Source of the DNA: Clostridiales bacterium
GTDB taxonomy: Bacteria > Bacillota > Clostridia > Christensenellales > UBA3700
Assembly (NCBI GenBank): GCA_014799645.1
Contig: JAAVHQ010000018.1
Span: forward strand, 48,097 to 53,335
Direction of reading: 5' to 3'
DNA length: 5,239 bases
Shown here: positions 1 to 5,239 of the stretch, piece by piece
Layout of the letters: each line of letters begins with the position of its first letter
Numbering within the stretch: the first letter of the stretch is position 1
Position numbers and translations under genes: made by a program
Notes under the pieces: generated by a model
Database searches by the model: none
What the model was told of the DNA's origin: nothing
What the model saw: only the letters and a program-made list of their open reading frames with translations

Positions 1-128
1 CCAACAGTAATATTGAGTCTAGTATCTAAACTCTTCTTCTTGTCGTCAAGCGCCTTGTTGAAAAGCAAGTCGGCTTTTTGCTGAGAGGTCAGCGCGTTGG
101 GATTTTTCTTTTTCGAGCGTTTTGCCAT
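1..128 (-). CDS. Hypothetical lysine-rich protein, N-terminal fragment (runs off left edge)
   Basis: I do not recognise this gene. An ATG at 126-128 (minus strand) opens a frame of 42 complete codons with no stop up to the window edge, so only the N-terminus is present. The protein begins MAKRSKKKNPNALTSQQKAD and continues with a charged segment (LLFNKALDDKKKSLDTRL) before reaching the edge at ...NITVG. The first nine residues are strongly basic, and the rest looks helical and amphipathic. The basic start could be a nucleic-acid or ribosome contact, or the cytoplasmic flank of a membrane helix lying outside the window; the visible part does not decide. The start is supported by an AGAGGA ribosome binding site at 133-138, 4 nt upstream, and by a plausible sigma-A-type promoter at 157-185. 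It is transcribed divergently from the DUF378 gene. Confidence is good that this is a real gene and nil for function. Confidence 0.7.
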   Translation of the reverse strand, partial: MAKRSKKKNPNALTSQQKADLLFNKALDDKKKSLDTRLNITV

Positions 129-156
129 ATCGTCCTCTAAATTGATTACTAATACA

Positions 157-185
157 ATAGTACACCATTTTGACGATTATCGCAA
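157..185 (-). promoter_or_regulatory. Probable sigma-A promoter of the left-edge gene
   Basis: Read on the minus strand, a TTGCGA -35 element (plus positions 180-185) is followed by a 17-nt spacer and a TACTAT -10 element (157-162). Both hexamers match consensus at four of six positions and the spacing is optimal. Transcription would start near 150, giving a leader of about 22 nt that contains the AGAGGA ribosome binding site. The -10 lies inside one copy of an 11-bp direct repeat (152-162). Confidence 0.5.
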
Positions 186-190
186 GGAGT

Positions 191-218
191 GAATAAAACT
201 TTATAAAAAATATACAAT
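191..218 (+). promoter_or_regulatory. Weak candidate promoter for the DUF378 gene, possibly sigma-E-like
   Basis: TATACAAT at 211-218 differs by one base from the CATACAAT -10 of the mother-cell sporulation factor sigma-E. GAATAAA at 191-197 lies 13 nt upstream and resembles its -35. The same -10 could be read by sigma-A (TACAAT, 213-218), but no good TTGACA-type element lies at the right distance; TTGACG at 170-175 is too far upstream. A start near 225 would give a leader of about 84 nt containing the hairpin at 251-289. The assignment is speculative. Confidence 0.25.
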
Positions 219-250
219 AGTATTGCCTTAAAAACGCCGAAGCGCGTACA

Positions 251-289
251 TAGTCCTTTGATCCGGCAGTTTGCCGTGACTTGGGACTA
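251..289 (+). promoter_or_regulatory. Two-part hairpin in the leader of the DUF378 gene
   Basis: An outer stem pairs TAGTCC (251-256) with GGACTA (284-289), extended by one G-U pair (257/283). An inner stem pairs CGGCA (264-268) with TGCCG (272-276) over a 3-nt loop. A roughly symmetric 6x6 internal loop separates the two. The structure ends 7 nt before the AAGGAG ribosome binding site at 297-302. No T tract follows on the plus strand, so it is not a classical terminator. It may be an mRNA-stabilising or translation-modulating element. It does not match any riboswitch class I can recognise. Confidence 0.4.
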
Positions 290-308
290 AATAAAAAAGG
301 AGAAGATT

Positions 309-563
309 ATGATTACAATTATTGCACTCATTTTGGTAACGATCGGAGCATTGAACTGGTTGAGCGTTGGTATTTTCAACTTCAACGTAATCAACTGGAT
401 GTTCACGCCGAGCGCCTACGTCGGAGCAAGAATTATTTATGCGCTTGTAGGTATTGCGGGCGTATGGCTTATTGCATATCTTATTTACAATAAGTTCTCT
501 CCAAAGCGTATCCACGCAGTAGAAGAAATGGCAAGCGACAAACACCATTCCGACACAATGTAA
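309..563 (+). CDS. DUF378 family small two-helix membrane protein
   Basis: This 84-residue protein of the DUF378 family (related to Bacillus YuzA) has no established function. Two hydrophobic helices are visible, about residues 2-23 and 38-61, joined by a short FNFNVINWMF turn. Family hallmarks are the GALNW motif (residues 13-17), the GIFNFN stretch after it and the ARIIYALVGIAG segment (40-51) of the second helix. A hydrophilic tail from residue 62 contains three histidines (HAVEE at 69-73, DKHHSD at 77-82) and is longer than in the most compact family members as I know them. The ATG at 309 is chosen because AAGGAG at 297-302 sits 6 nt upstream and the family motif begins soon after. It appears monocistronic: a structured leader precedes it and a terminator starts 17 nt past its TAA. 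It is convergent with the ABC gene and shares that terminator. Identification is firm; role unknown. Confidence 0.9.
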   Translation: MITIIALILVTIGALNWLSVGIFNFNVINWMFTPSAYVGARIIYALVGIAGVWLIAYLIYNKFSPKRIHAVEEMASDKHHSDTM

Positions 564-580
564 TGTGGGATAAGCAAACG

Positions 581-612
581 AAAACGGACAAGCGCAACGC
601 TTGTCCGTTTTT
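581..612. terminator. Bidirectional intrinsic terminator between convergent genes
   Basis: A perfect 14-bp inverted repeat pairs 581-594 with 598-611 around a 3-nt CAA loop. The core stem is CGGACAAGCG / CGCTTGTCCG. On the plus strand the stem ends in TTTTT (608-612), and on the minus strand it ends in TTTT followed by a T-rich stretch. It lies 17 nt after the DUF378 stop and 27 nt after the ABC transporter stop, so it can end both converging transcripts. Confidence 0.92.
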
Positions 613-638
613 GTTGTAAAGATTTTGCGAATTTTACT

Positions 639-3600
639 TTACGCCGTTCGTATCGTCTCAATCGGTTTTTTCCGCGACAGTTTGTATACAGGCACGAAAC
701 TCGACACTATCGCCACAACTATGCTTATCAAGAGCATAAGAGCGATTTGTCTGATTCCGAAGTTGAGGAGCGTAATTTGTATGCCGTAATCGCTTCTCAT
801 CATATTGTTGAGCAACATACATCCTACTCCGCTGACTATCATCGACAAGACGAAGTTGATAAGCGCGATGATAAGACTTTCGCTGAAAAAGATCGAGAAT
901 ACGTCGCTCGACTTCGCGCCGACCGCGCGCAAGATACCAATCTCGCGCTTTTTGTAGGAAATTGATACTGCGATATAGTTGCTCATCAGAAGCATCGAGA
1001 AAATCGCGAGGCCTAGACCGATATAGAGGAATACCGTACCAAGCACTGCAAGAAGATCGTTGACTTGATCGAGGAGCAACGTAACTCCGTTTTGCATACT
1101 AAACGCTCTTGATCCGCTTTGCTCGTAATGCAAATCGACAAGTTTCTCAATTGTCGCTCTGTCAGTAGGCATCGGCGCAATAAAGAATGAATATACAATC
1201 GGCTCAAAATTTTGAGCAGCCGCATACATAGTATCGTTTATCACAACGTTGGTTCTGCTATCATTATAGGAATTTTTCTGCAAGTAAAAACCTACGACCT
1301 TGCCCTCTTTTATCTCTTTGTATGATCCGTTTTCAAAACTGTAATAGCTTCTTTTCAGCGCAATTGGGTTATACTGTACGACATTAAATAACTCTGTATA
1401 ATACAACTTTTTGCTACGGTAATACCCGACTAATTCACCGCAATCAAGTCCTATTGCATTGTTGTAATAACCGCCATCAATTTCTATGGACACATAGTTG
1501 TCGTCTTCATCATAATAAGATCCAACGGACATGTTATAGCTATTCAAATATCCGACGTATATAAGTTTCAACTCATCATCGCTCAAATCATCAATAGAAA
1601 TTTCACTAGAATTAAAATATGCTTTATTATCCAACTCATTCAAATTGAAACTAAATTGATCCGAGTCACTATAAATTAATAGAGAGCGAACATTGCTGTA
1701 TATACTACTTATATATTTATCGCCATAATATTCTCCATAATTATTTTTACCGTATTCGGCTTTGACTTCTTTGAGATAAGTTCTAAACTTTTCTACTTGC
1801 TGACTCGTCAACGCTTCCGCTTCTTCAAAAAGCGCAACGTATCTACCAATGCTACTGCGATAATTCAAATCATAGAGATTGGAAATGTATCCGCTCACAA
1901 GACCGTTGAAATAATTCCTGCTGAACTCTATTTCTATTTCGTCTAATTCTACTTTATCGCTTCCGTTATACTCCAACACCCCGTTAACACCGTCTATGTT
2001 GATAACGAATTCGTTTTCCGCAAGCGCAGTACGAGCGCCTCCCAACCAAAAGATATCAAATTTGCTCAAATCATCCGACTTTGCTATGGAAGACAACTCG
2101 CAGGCGTAAGATCCATTGCTGGTAGTTTCGAAACCGAAATATCCGTTTGCGGGAATACCAACAGCGTTTTGCTCGGAATTAACCTTTCTATCTATAATGT
2201 CGTCATACGTTTCTTGACTTACGTAACCCAATGAATGGTATCCATATTCAAAATATTGGCGGCATTCCGAACTCAAAAGATATGACGATATATTATCATT
2301 GGACACCATATCGGAAGGTTTCAAAGATTCAAATCTTCCGCTCTCGTCAGCATTAGTATCAACGATACCTACTATTTTCATATACGTTCTGTCATTCGTC
2401 TTATAATCATCCAAATTCAAATACGGATTGAGTTCCAAGAACTTTTTAGGAGAGTCAAAGTCGCTGGCTTTGATAGTCTTTTGTCCCGAATTGGAATTTT
2501 CATAATAAGTCAATCCTGCAAGCGCAAAATGCTCGTAGATATATTTCGTGATAACAATTTCATTCGAATTCAACGGCTGTCTACCTGTCAAGTCCGTGAA
2601 ACCGTATTTTCTGAAATTCTCCTCTCCCGCAGGCAAAAATCCATAAATAGTACGCGTATAATACTGAGAATAGTTGCTACCTTGCAATTTATTGTCTTCG
2701 TAAACTCTAAATCTTGCTTCTGCGCTAGCAACGCCTGTAAAGTCTAAACCTGTCTTTTCTTTAATTCTTTTGAGGTCATTGACGGATGCGCCGCCTGCGT
2801 CATTATAGTAACCGTAGTCTTCGTTTAGAATTTGCGCGCTGAAAACCACGCTGTCGTATTTGCTGTCAATCAATGAATTGACAGTCGTCTTCTTTACGTT
2901 GTATGCGCCGATTGAATCCGCTAGACCGAACATTGCAAAACTGACTAAGCACAACAGTATCGTCATAAACAATCTAAACGGCTTCGTGCGCACGGAACTT
3001 GCGCCTATCTTGAAAGCGTGAGAGAAAGGAAGTTTGGAACGAATAAACTTACTCGAACCGTCGTACTTCTTGTTTTCTTCGGACAGCGTCTTGTTGTCGG
3101 TATCCCTAAATACTTCCTGATTGCCGTCTTTGTCGATACGCGCTATTTGGCAAAAACTCTCGTTGGAACGCTCGTCAAGAGAGATTATTGTATCGCTCTC
3201 GGCGTTGTCGAGGTATTGCTGAATTTTATCCATATCTTGTCGCGTGAGTTTATAACCCTTGCGGATATGCAAAATCTTGTCGTCCACTACGCTGAGACCT
3301 TCGCTTTCCTTATGCGACTCGGCGGTCTCTTTCGTAATATCGGATATTATCTTTCCGTCGGCAAGTTCTATTACTCTGTCGCCGTAATATTCCGCAAATT
3401 CTCTATCGTGCGATACGACGATTACCAACTTGCTCTTGGATAGTTTTTTTAGCGTATCGAATACTTGCTTACCCGTATTGGAATCGAGCGCGCCGGTAGG
3501 CTCGTCCGCCATAATTATTTCAGGCTCTTTAATAAGCGCTCTTGCGATTGCAACACGTTGCTTTTGTCCGCCCGACAACTCGTTCGGCTTTCTATTGCCG

Positions 3601-3998
3601 TAGCCTACCAAATCTACTTCTTCAAGTATGTCGTTGAGCGACTTGTCGTCGACTTTCTTGCCCTGCAATTTCATTGCGAGAGCGATGTTCTGTCCTACCG
3701 TAAATTCATTGAGAATGTTGTACTCTTGGAATATAAATCCTATGAAAGTATTGCGGTATGAATCGAAGTCCGCTTGCGAAAAGTCCTTAGACGACTTGCC
3801 CTTGATTGAAAACTCTCCGCTGTCGGCTGTATCAAGTCCGCCGATTACGTTCAAAAGAGTGGATTTACCGCTACCCGATTTACCGAGTATAAATACCAAT
3901 CCCGTATCGGCAAACGACAAGGACACGCCGTCCAACGCTTTGACGGGAACGCCCTTTTTAGGCTTGTACGTCCTATACACGTTCTTAATTTCTAACAT
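639..3998 (-). CDS. Fused ABC ATPase-permease, MacB/FtsX type, with giant extracytoplasmic domain
   Basis: A 1119-residue single-chain type VII (mechanotransmission) ABC protein. The ATPase domain (about 3-225) is complete: Walker A GKSGSGKST (39-47), Q-loop Q91, signature LSGGQ (141-145), Walker B IIMADE with catalytic E166, D-loop ALD (170-172) and switch H197. A cytoplasmic linker of about 110 residues precedes helix 1 (about 342-361). An extracytoplasmic region of about 620 residues follows, rich in Tyr, Asn and Ser, with a MacB-like segment TGRQPLNSNEIVITKYIY. The C-terminus has three helices (about 985-1010, 1040-1063, 1084-1104) with the FtsX-type motif KKREIGILRAVGAKSSDVF between the first two. 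Such proteins extract lipids, lipoproteins or peptides from the membrane, or transmit force to cell-wall enzymes; substrate cannot be told here and no two-component partner is visible. ATG at 3998 is preferred over an in-frame TTG at 4016 because AAGGAG (4005-4010) sits 6 nt before the ATG and would lie inside the longer reading. It has its own consensus promoter. The central domain is much more AT-rich than the ATPase part. Confidence 0.93.
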   Translation of the reverse strand: MLEIKNVYRTYKPKKGVPVKALDGVSLSFADTGLVFILGKSGSGKSTLLNVIGGLDTADSGEFSIKGKSSKDFSQADFDSYRNTFIGFIFQEYNILNEFTVGQNIALAMKLQGKKVDDKSLNDILEEVDLVGYGNRKPNELSGGQKQRVAIARALIKEPEIIMADEPTGALDSNTGKQVFDTLKKLSKSKLVIVVSHDREFAEYYGDRVIELADGKIISDITKETAESHKESEGLSVVDDKILHIRKGYKLTRQDMDKIQQYLDNAESDTIISLDERSNESFCQIARIDKDGNQEVFRDTDNKTLSEENKKYDGSSKFIRSKLPFSHAFKIGASSVRTKPFRLFMTILLCLVSFAMFGLADSIGAYNVKKTTVNSLIDSKYDSVVFSAQILNEDYGYYNDAGGASVNDLKRIKEKTGLDFTGVASAEARFRVYEDNKLQGSNYSQYYTRTIYGFLPAGEENFRKYGFTDLTGRQPLNSNEIVITKYIYEHFALAGLTYYENSNSGQKTIKASDFDSPKKFLELNPYLNLDDYKTNDRTYMKIVGIVDTNADESGRFESLKPSDMVSNDNISSYLLSSECRQYFEYGYHSLGYVSQETYDDIIDRKVNSEQNAVGIPANGYFGFETTSNGSYACELSSIAKSDDLSKFDIFWLGGARTALAENEFVINIDGVNGVLEYNGSDKVELDEIEIEFSRNYFNGLVSGYISNLYDLNYRSSIGRYVALFEEAEALTSQQVEKFRTYLKEVKAEYGKNNYGEYYGDKYISSIYSNVRSLLIYSDSDQFSFNLNELDNKAYFNSSEISIDDLSDDELKLIYVGYLNSYNMSVGSYYDEDDNYVSIEIDGGYYNNAIGLDCGELVGYYRSKKLYYTELFNVVQYNPIALKRSYYSFENGSYKEIKEGKVVGFYLQKNSYNDSRTNVVINDTMYAAAQNFEPIVYSFFIAPMPTDRATIEKLVDLHYEQSGSRAFSMQNGVTLLLDQVNDLLAVLGTVFLYIGLGLAIFSMLLMSNYIAVSISYKKREIGILRAVGAKSSDVFSIFFSESLIIALINFVLSMIVSGVGCMLLNNMMRSDYGIQITLLNFGIRQIALMLLISIVVAIVSSFVPVYKLSRKKPIETIRTA

Positions 3999-4004
3999 TG
4001 CTTT

Positions 4005-4010
4005 CTCCTT
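4005..4010 (-). promoter_or_regulatory. Ribosome binding site fixing the ABC gene start
   Basis: On the minus strand AAGGAG (within AAAAGGAGAAAG) lies 6 nt upstream of the ATG at 3998. It decides the start: the upstream in-frame TTG at 4016 would place this site inside the coding region and has no comparable site of its own. Confidence 0.88.
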
Positions 4011-4031
4011 TTGCAATTTGTTGGTTATTTA

Positions 4032-4060
4032 ATTATAACCCTTAATGTTGAGGCTGTCAA
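4032..4060 (-). promoter_or_regulatory. Exact-consensus sigma-A promoter of the ABC transporter gene
   Basis: On the minus strand a perfect TTGACA -35 (plus positions 4055-4060) is followed by exactly 17 nt and a perfect TATAAT -10 (4032-4037). Transcription should start near 4025, giving a leader of about 27 nt that holds only the ribosome binding site. All twelve consensus bases and ideal spacing imply strong basal activity unless repressed. The -35 overlaps a small inverted repeat, GTCAA-N5-TTGAC (4056-4070). Confidence 0.9.
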
Positions 4061-4070
4061 GAATTTTGAC
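4056..4070. repeat. Short inverted repeat overlapping the -35 element
   Basis: GTCAA (4056-4060) and TTGAC (4066-4070) form a 5-bp inverted repeat with a 5-nt centre. It covers most of the ABC gene's -35 and reaches the last base of the spoIIE stop codon. The position would suit a repressor operator, but arms this short can arise by chance, and the -35 consensus itself supplies one arm. Confidence 0.3.
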
Positions 4071-5239
4071 TATGATAAACGGAATACAACAACGCTTGAA
4101 TCGTCTTTAAGTCCCATCGCTTTGGCTTGGTTTATTATCTCGTCGCAGACCTGTTGAGGATTGAGCGTAGAGAGGCAGTTGAGAATATGCTTAATACCGC
4201 CGAGAGTGAGCGTTTCCATAATGCCGTCGCTGAACATTACGACCATTTCGCCAAGCGCAATAAGTTGTCTTTGAACTTGCGGGGTCGCTTCTTCGACAAT
4301 ACCCAAAGGAAGGGCGTTGCTGTCTATAATCTGTATGCTGTCCAATCTCTTGATAATACTTTGCACGCCGCCTTGTTTGATAAAATCGACAATTCCAAGT
4401 TCCAAGTCGACGACGCACATATCGAGAGCGTTGAAATTATCTTTCGATACGACGGCGAGAAGTCTGTTGACAAGCATGAGCGAATTTACGTTGTCAAAGC
4501 CCGCTTTGTAGTAAGAACTCACCATATCGAGCGCGAGTTGACTTCCCTCTCTTGCGCTGACGCCCGTACCCATTCCGTCGCAAAGCGCGATAAGCACTTT
4601 ATCGTGTTTGAGTTTTGTCACCGTATACGTATCTCCGCACGCTTTAGAATCGGGTTTCGTACAAGTGGCGGTAGCGTATGTGATCCTATACTTAGGCGAG
4701 TTGATAAAGGTAATGCAGTATCTGCCGTCGGGCAGTTTTCTCTCTTCTTTCTTTTCGAGTTGCGCGCTAGTGAGTTTTGACAACACGCCAATCAGCGCTT
4801 TTTTGTTGCGGTCGCGCTCTCGCACAATCAAAGATATGGTATGTCTACCGTTTTTTATCAACGTCATCACGTCAGAGCACACTATATTGTTGTAGCCCAA
4901 TTCCTCGACTATTCTCGCGTCCAGTCTGTCGTCGATATTGACGGTACTTTTGACCTCTTCGCCTAGGCTTGAAAGTATGTCGCTTACGCCGAGCAGTTGT
5001 CCCGATATCAACTTTTGGTCTACTTCCATTTCCTTGCCCGAATTGTATTTGATATCGTAAGCAAGCGCAGTGCGATTGCAAGTGGATAAGAGCGTGGGAA
5101 GTTGAATACACTTAGATGACAAAAAGGTCGGCAAATCTTCAAGCGTCGCCTTTCCCGAAGTGAGTACCGTACGCACTACTCCTTCGAGCAAGGTCGAGAG
5201 TTCCCCGCTCAAAATACTTTGACAGTAATCTTTGTTGAT
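4070..5239 (-). CDS. spoIIE: Stage II sporulation protein E, C-terminal part (runs off right edge)
   Basis: SpoIIE is the membrane-bound PP2C-type serine phosphatase that acts at the polar septum of sporulating cells. It dephosphorylates SpoIIAA-P, which releases sigma-F in the forespore. The visible 389 residues hold part of the central regulatory region (including DQKLISGQLLGVSDILSSLG, which matches the conserved SpoIIE segment before the phosphatase) and the whole phosphatase domain. Metal-binding landmarks are present: GDTYT, then CDGMGTG (Asp codon 4577-4579), FSDGIME (Asp codon 4226-4228) and KDDSSVVVF (Asp codons 4100-4105) shortly before the TAG stop. The SpoIIE-typical NALPLGIVEE is also there. 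The frame stays open to position 5239, so the N-terminal membrane region lies outside; the in-frame TTG at 5212 is an internal leucine, not the start. The intact family member in Bacillus subtilis is about 827 residues. The C-terminus stops soon after the last motif. Nothing suggests inactivation. Confidence 0.94.
   Translation of the reverse strand: MNKDYCQSILSGELSTLLEGVVRTVLTSGKATLEDLPTFLSSKCIQLPTLLSTCNRTALAYDIKYNSGKEMEVDQKLISGQLLGVSDILSSLGEEVKSTVNIDDRLDARIVEELGYNNIVCSDVMTLIKNGRHTISLIVRERDRNKKALIGVLSKLTSAQLEKKEERKLPDGRYCITFINSPKYRITYATATCTKPDSKACGDTYTVTKLKHDKVLIALCDGMGTGVSAREGSQLALDMVSSYYKAGFDNVNSLMLVNRLLAVVSKDNFNALDMCVVDLELGIVDFIKQGGVQSIIKRLDSIQIIDSNALPLGIVEEATPQVQRQLIALGEMVVMFSDGIMETLTLGGIKHILNCLSTLNPQQVCDEIINQAKAMGLKDDSSVVVFRLS

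Larger units (their letters stand above)
152..222. repeat. 11-bp direct repeat ATACAATAGTA, two copies 60 bp apart
   Basis: The sequence ATACAATAGTA occurs exactly at 152-162 and again at 212-222, so the copies start 60 bp apart in the divergent intergenic region. On the minus strand the left copy supplies the -10 of the left-edge gene. On the plus strand the right copy resembles a -10 for the DUF378 gene. The pair could be a regulator site or just two similar AT-rich -10 elements. The repeat itself is certain; any role is inference. Confidence 0.55.

Noticed and set aside
251..289. Known riboswitch or T-box in the DUF378 leader
   Set aside because: The leader is short and shows none of the conserved core sequences I know for common riboswitches or T-boxes, so only a generic hairpin is reported.
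228..548. 106-codon minus-strand open frame over the DUF378 gene
   Set aside because: It is antisense to a recognisable family protein with its own RBS, and its composition is not convincing for a protein.
3999..4016. Longer ABC protein starting at TTG 4016 (prefix MQKEKA)
   Set aside because: The AAGGAG ribosome binding site lies inside this prefix and is correctly spaced for the ATG at 3998, and the ATPase domain begins right at that ATG.
3018..4032. Plus-strand open frames antisense to the ATPase domain (3018-3443, 3465-3761, 3628-4032)
   Set aside because: All are opposite a well-supported ABC ATPase domain and show no domain or RBS of their own.
4127..4780. 217-codon open frame on the plus strand antisense to spoIIE
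   Set aside because: It lies wholly within the conserved phosphatase coding region, has no recognisable domain or good RBS, and reads as an antisense shadow.
4070..5212. A complete 380-residue SpoIIE-like protein starting at TTG 5212
   Set aside because: The frame is open upstream to the window edge, there is no ribosome binding site before 5212, and the sequence begins in mid-domain, so this is the C-terminal part of a longer protein.
1..5239. Mobile element, phage, CRISPR or defence system
   Set aside because: No transposase, integrase, terminal inverted repeats, regularly spaced repeats or defence-type domains are visible on either strand.

Overview
The window looks like chromosomal DNA of an endospore-forming member of the Bacillota, most likely a Clostridia-type anaerobe. 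The main reason is a clear SpoIIE sporulation phosphatase at the right end, backed by strong AGGAG-type ribosome binding sites, sigma-A-type promoters and a DUF378 small membrane protein of the kind common in Firmicutes. The standard genetic code fits every frame. Base composition is moderate and uneven. I see no tRNA, rRNA, CRISPR array, insertion sequence or phage gene.

Layout from left to right. (1) Positions 1-128, minus strand: the first 42 codons of an unrecognised lysine-rich protein that runs off the left edge, with its own RBS and a plausible promoter at 157-185. (2) Positions 129-308: a divergent intergenic region with an 11-bp direct repeat, a weak candidate promoter for the rightward gene and a two-part hairpin just upstream of its RBS. 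(3) Positions 309-563, plus strand: an 84-residue two-helix DUF378 membrane protein. (4) Positions 581-612: a near-perfect hairpin with T tracts on both strands, serving as the shared terminator of two convergent genes. (5) Positions 639-3998, minus strand: a single-chain ABC ATPase-permease of the MacB/FtsX type (type VII) with an unusually large, AT-rich extracytoplasmic domain of about 620 residues between its first and second membrane helices. (6) Positions 4032-4060: an exact-consensus sigma-A promoter (TTGACA, 17 nt, TATAAT) driving it. (7) Positions 4070-5239, minus strand: the C-terminal 389 residues of SpoIIE, which continues off the right edge.

The genes do not form an obvious pathway. 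SpoIIE activates sigma-F in the forespore by dephosphorylating SpoIIAA-P. The ABC protein is transcribed from its own promoter, which starts only about 10 nt beyond the spoIIE stop codon, and no terminator is visible between them, so spoIIE readthrough into the ABC gene is possible. The strongest candidate for undescribed biology is the giant extracytoplasmic domain of the ABC protein, whose function I cannot assign.
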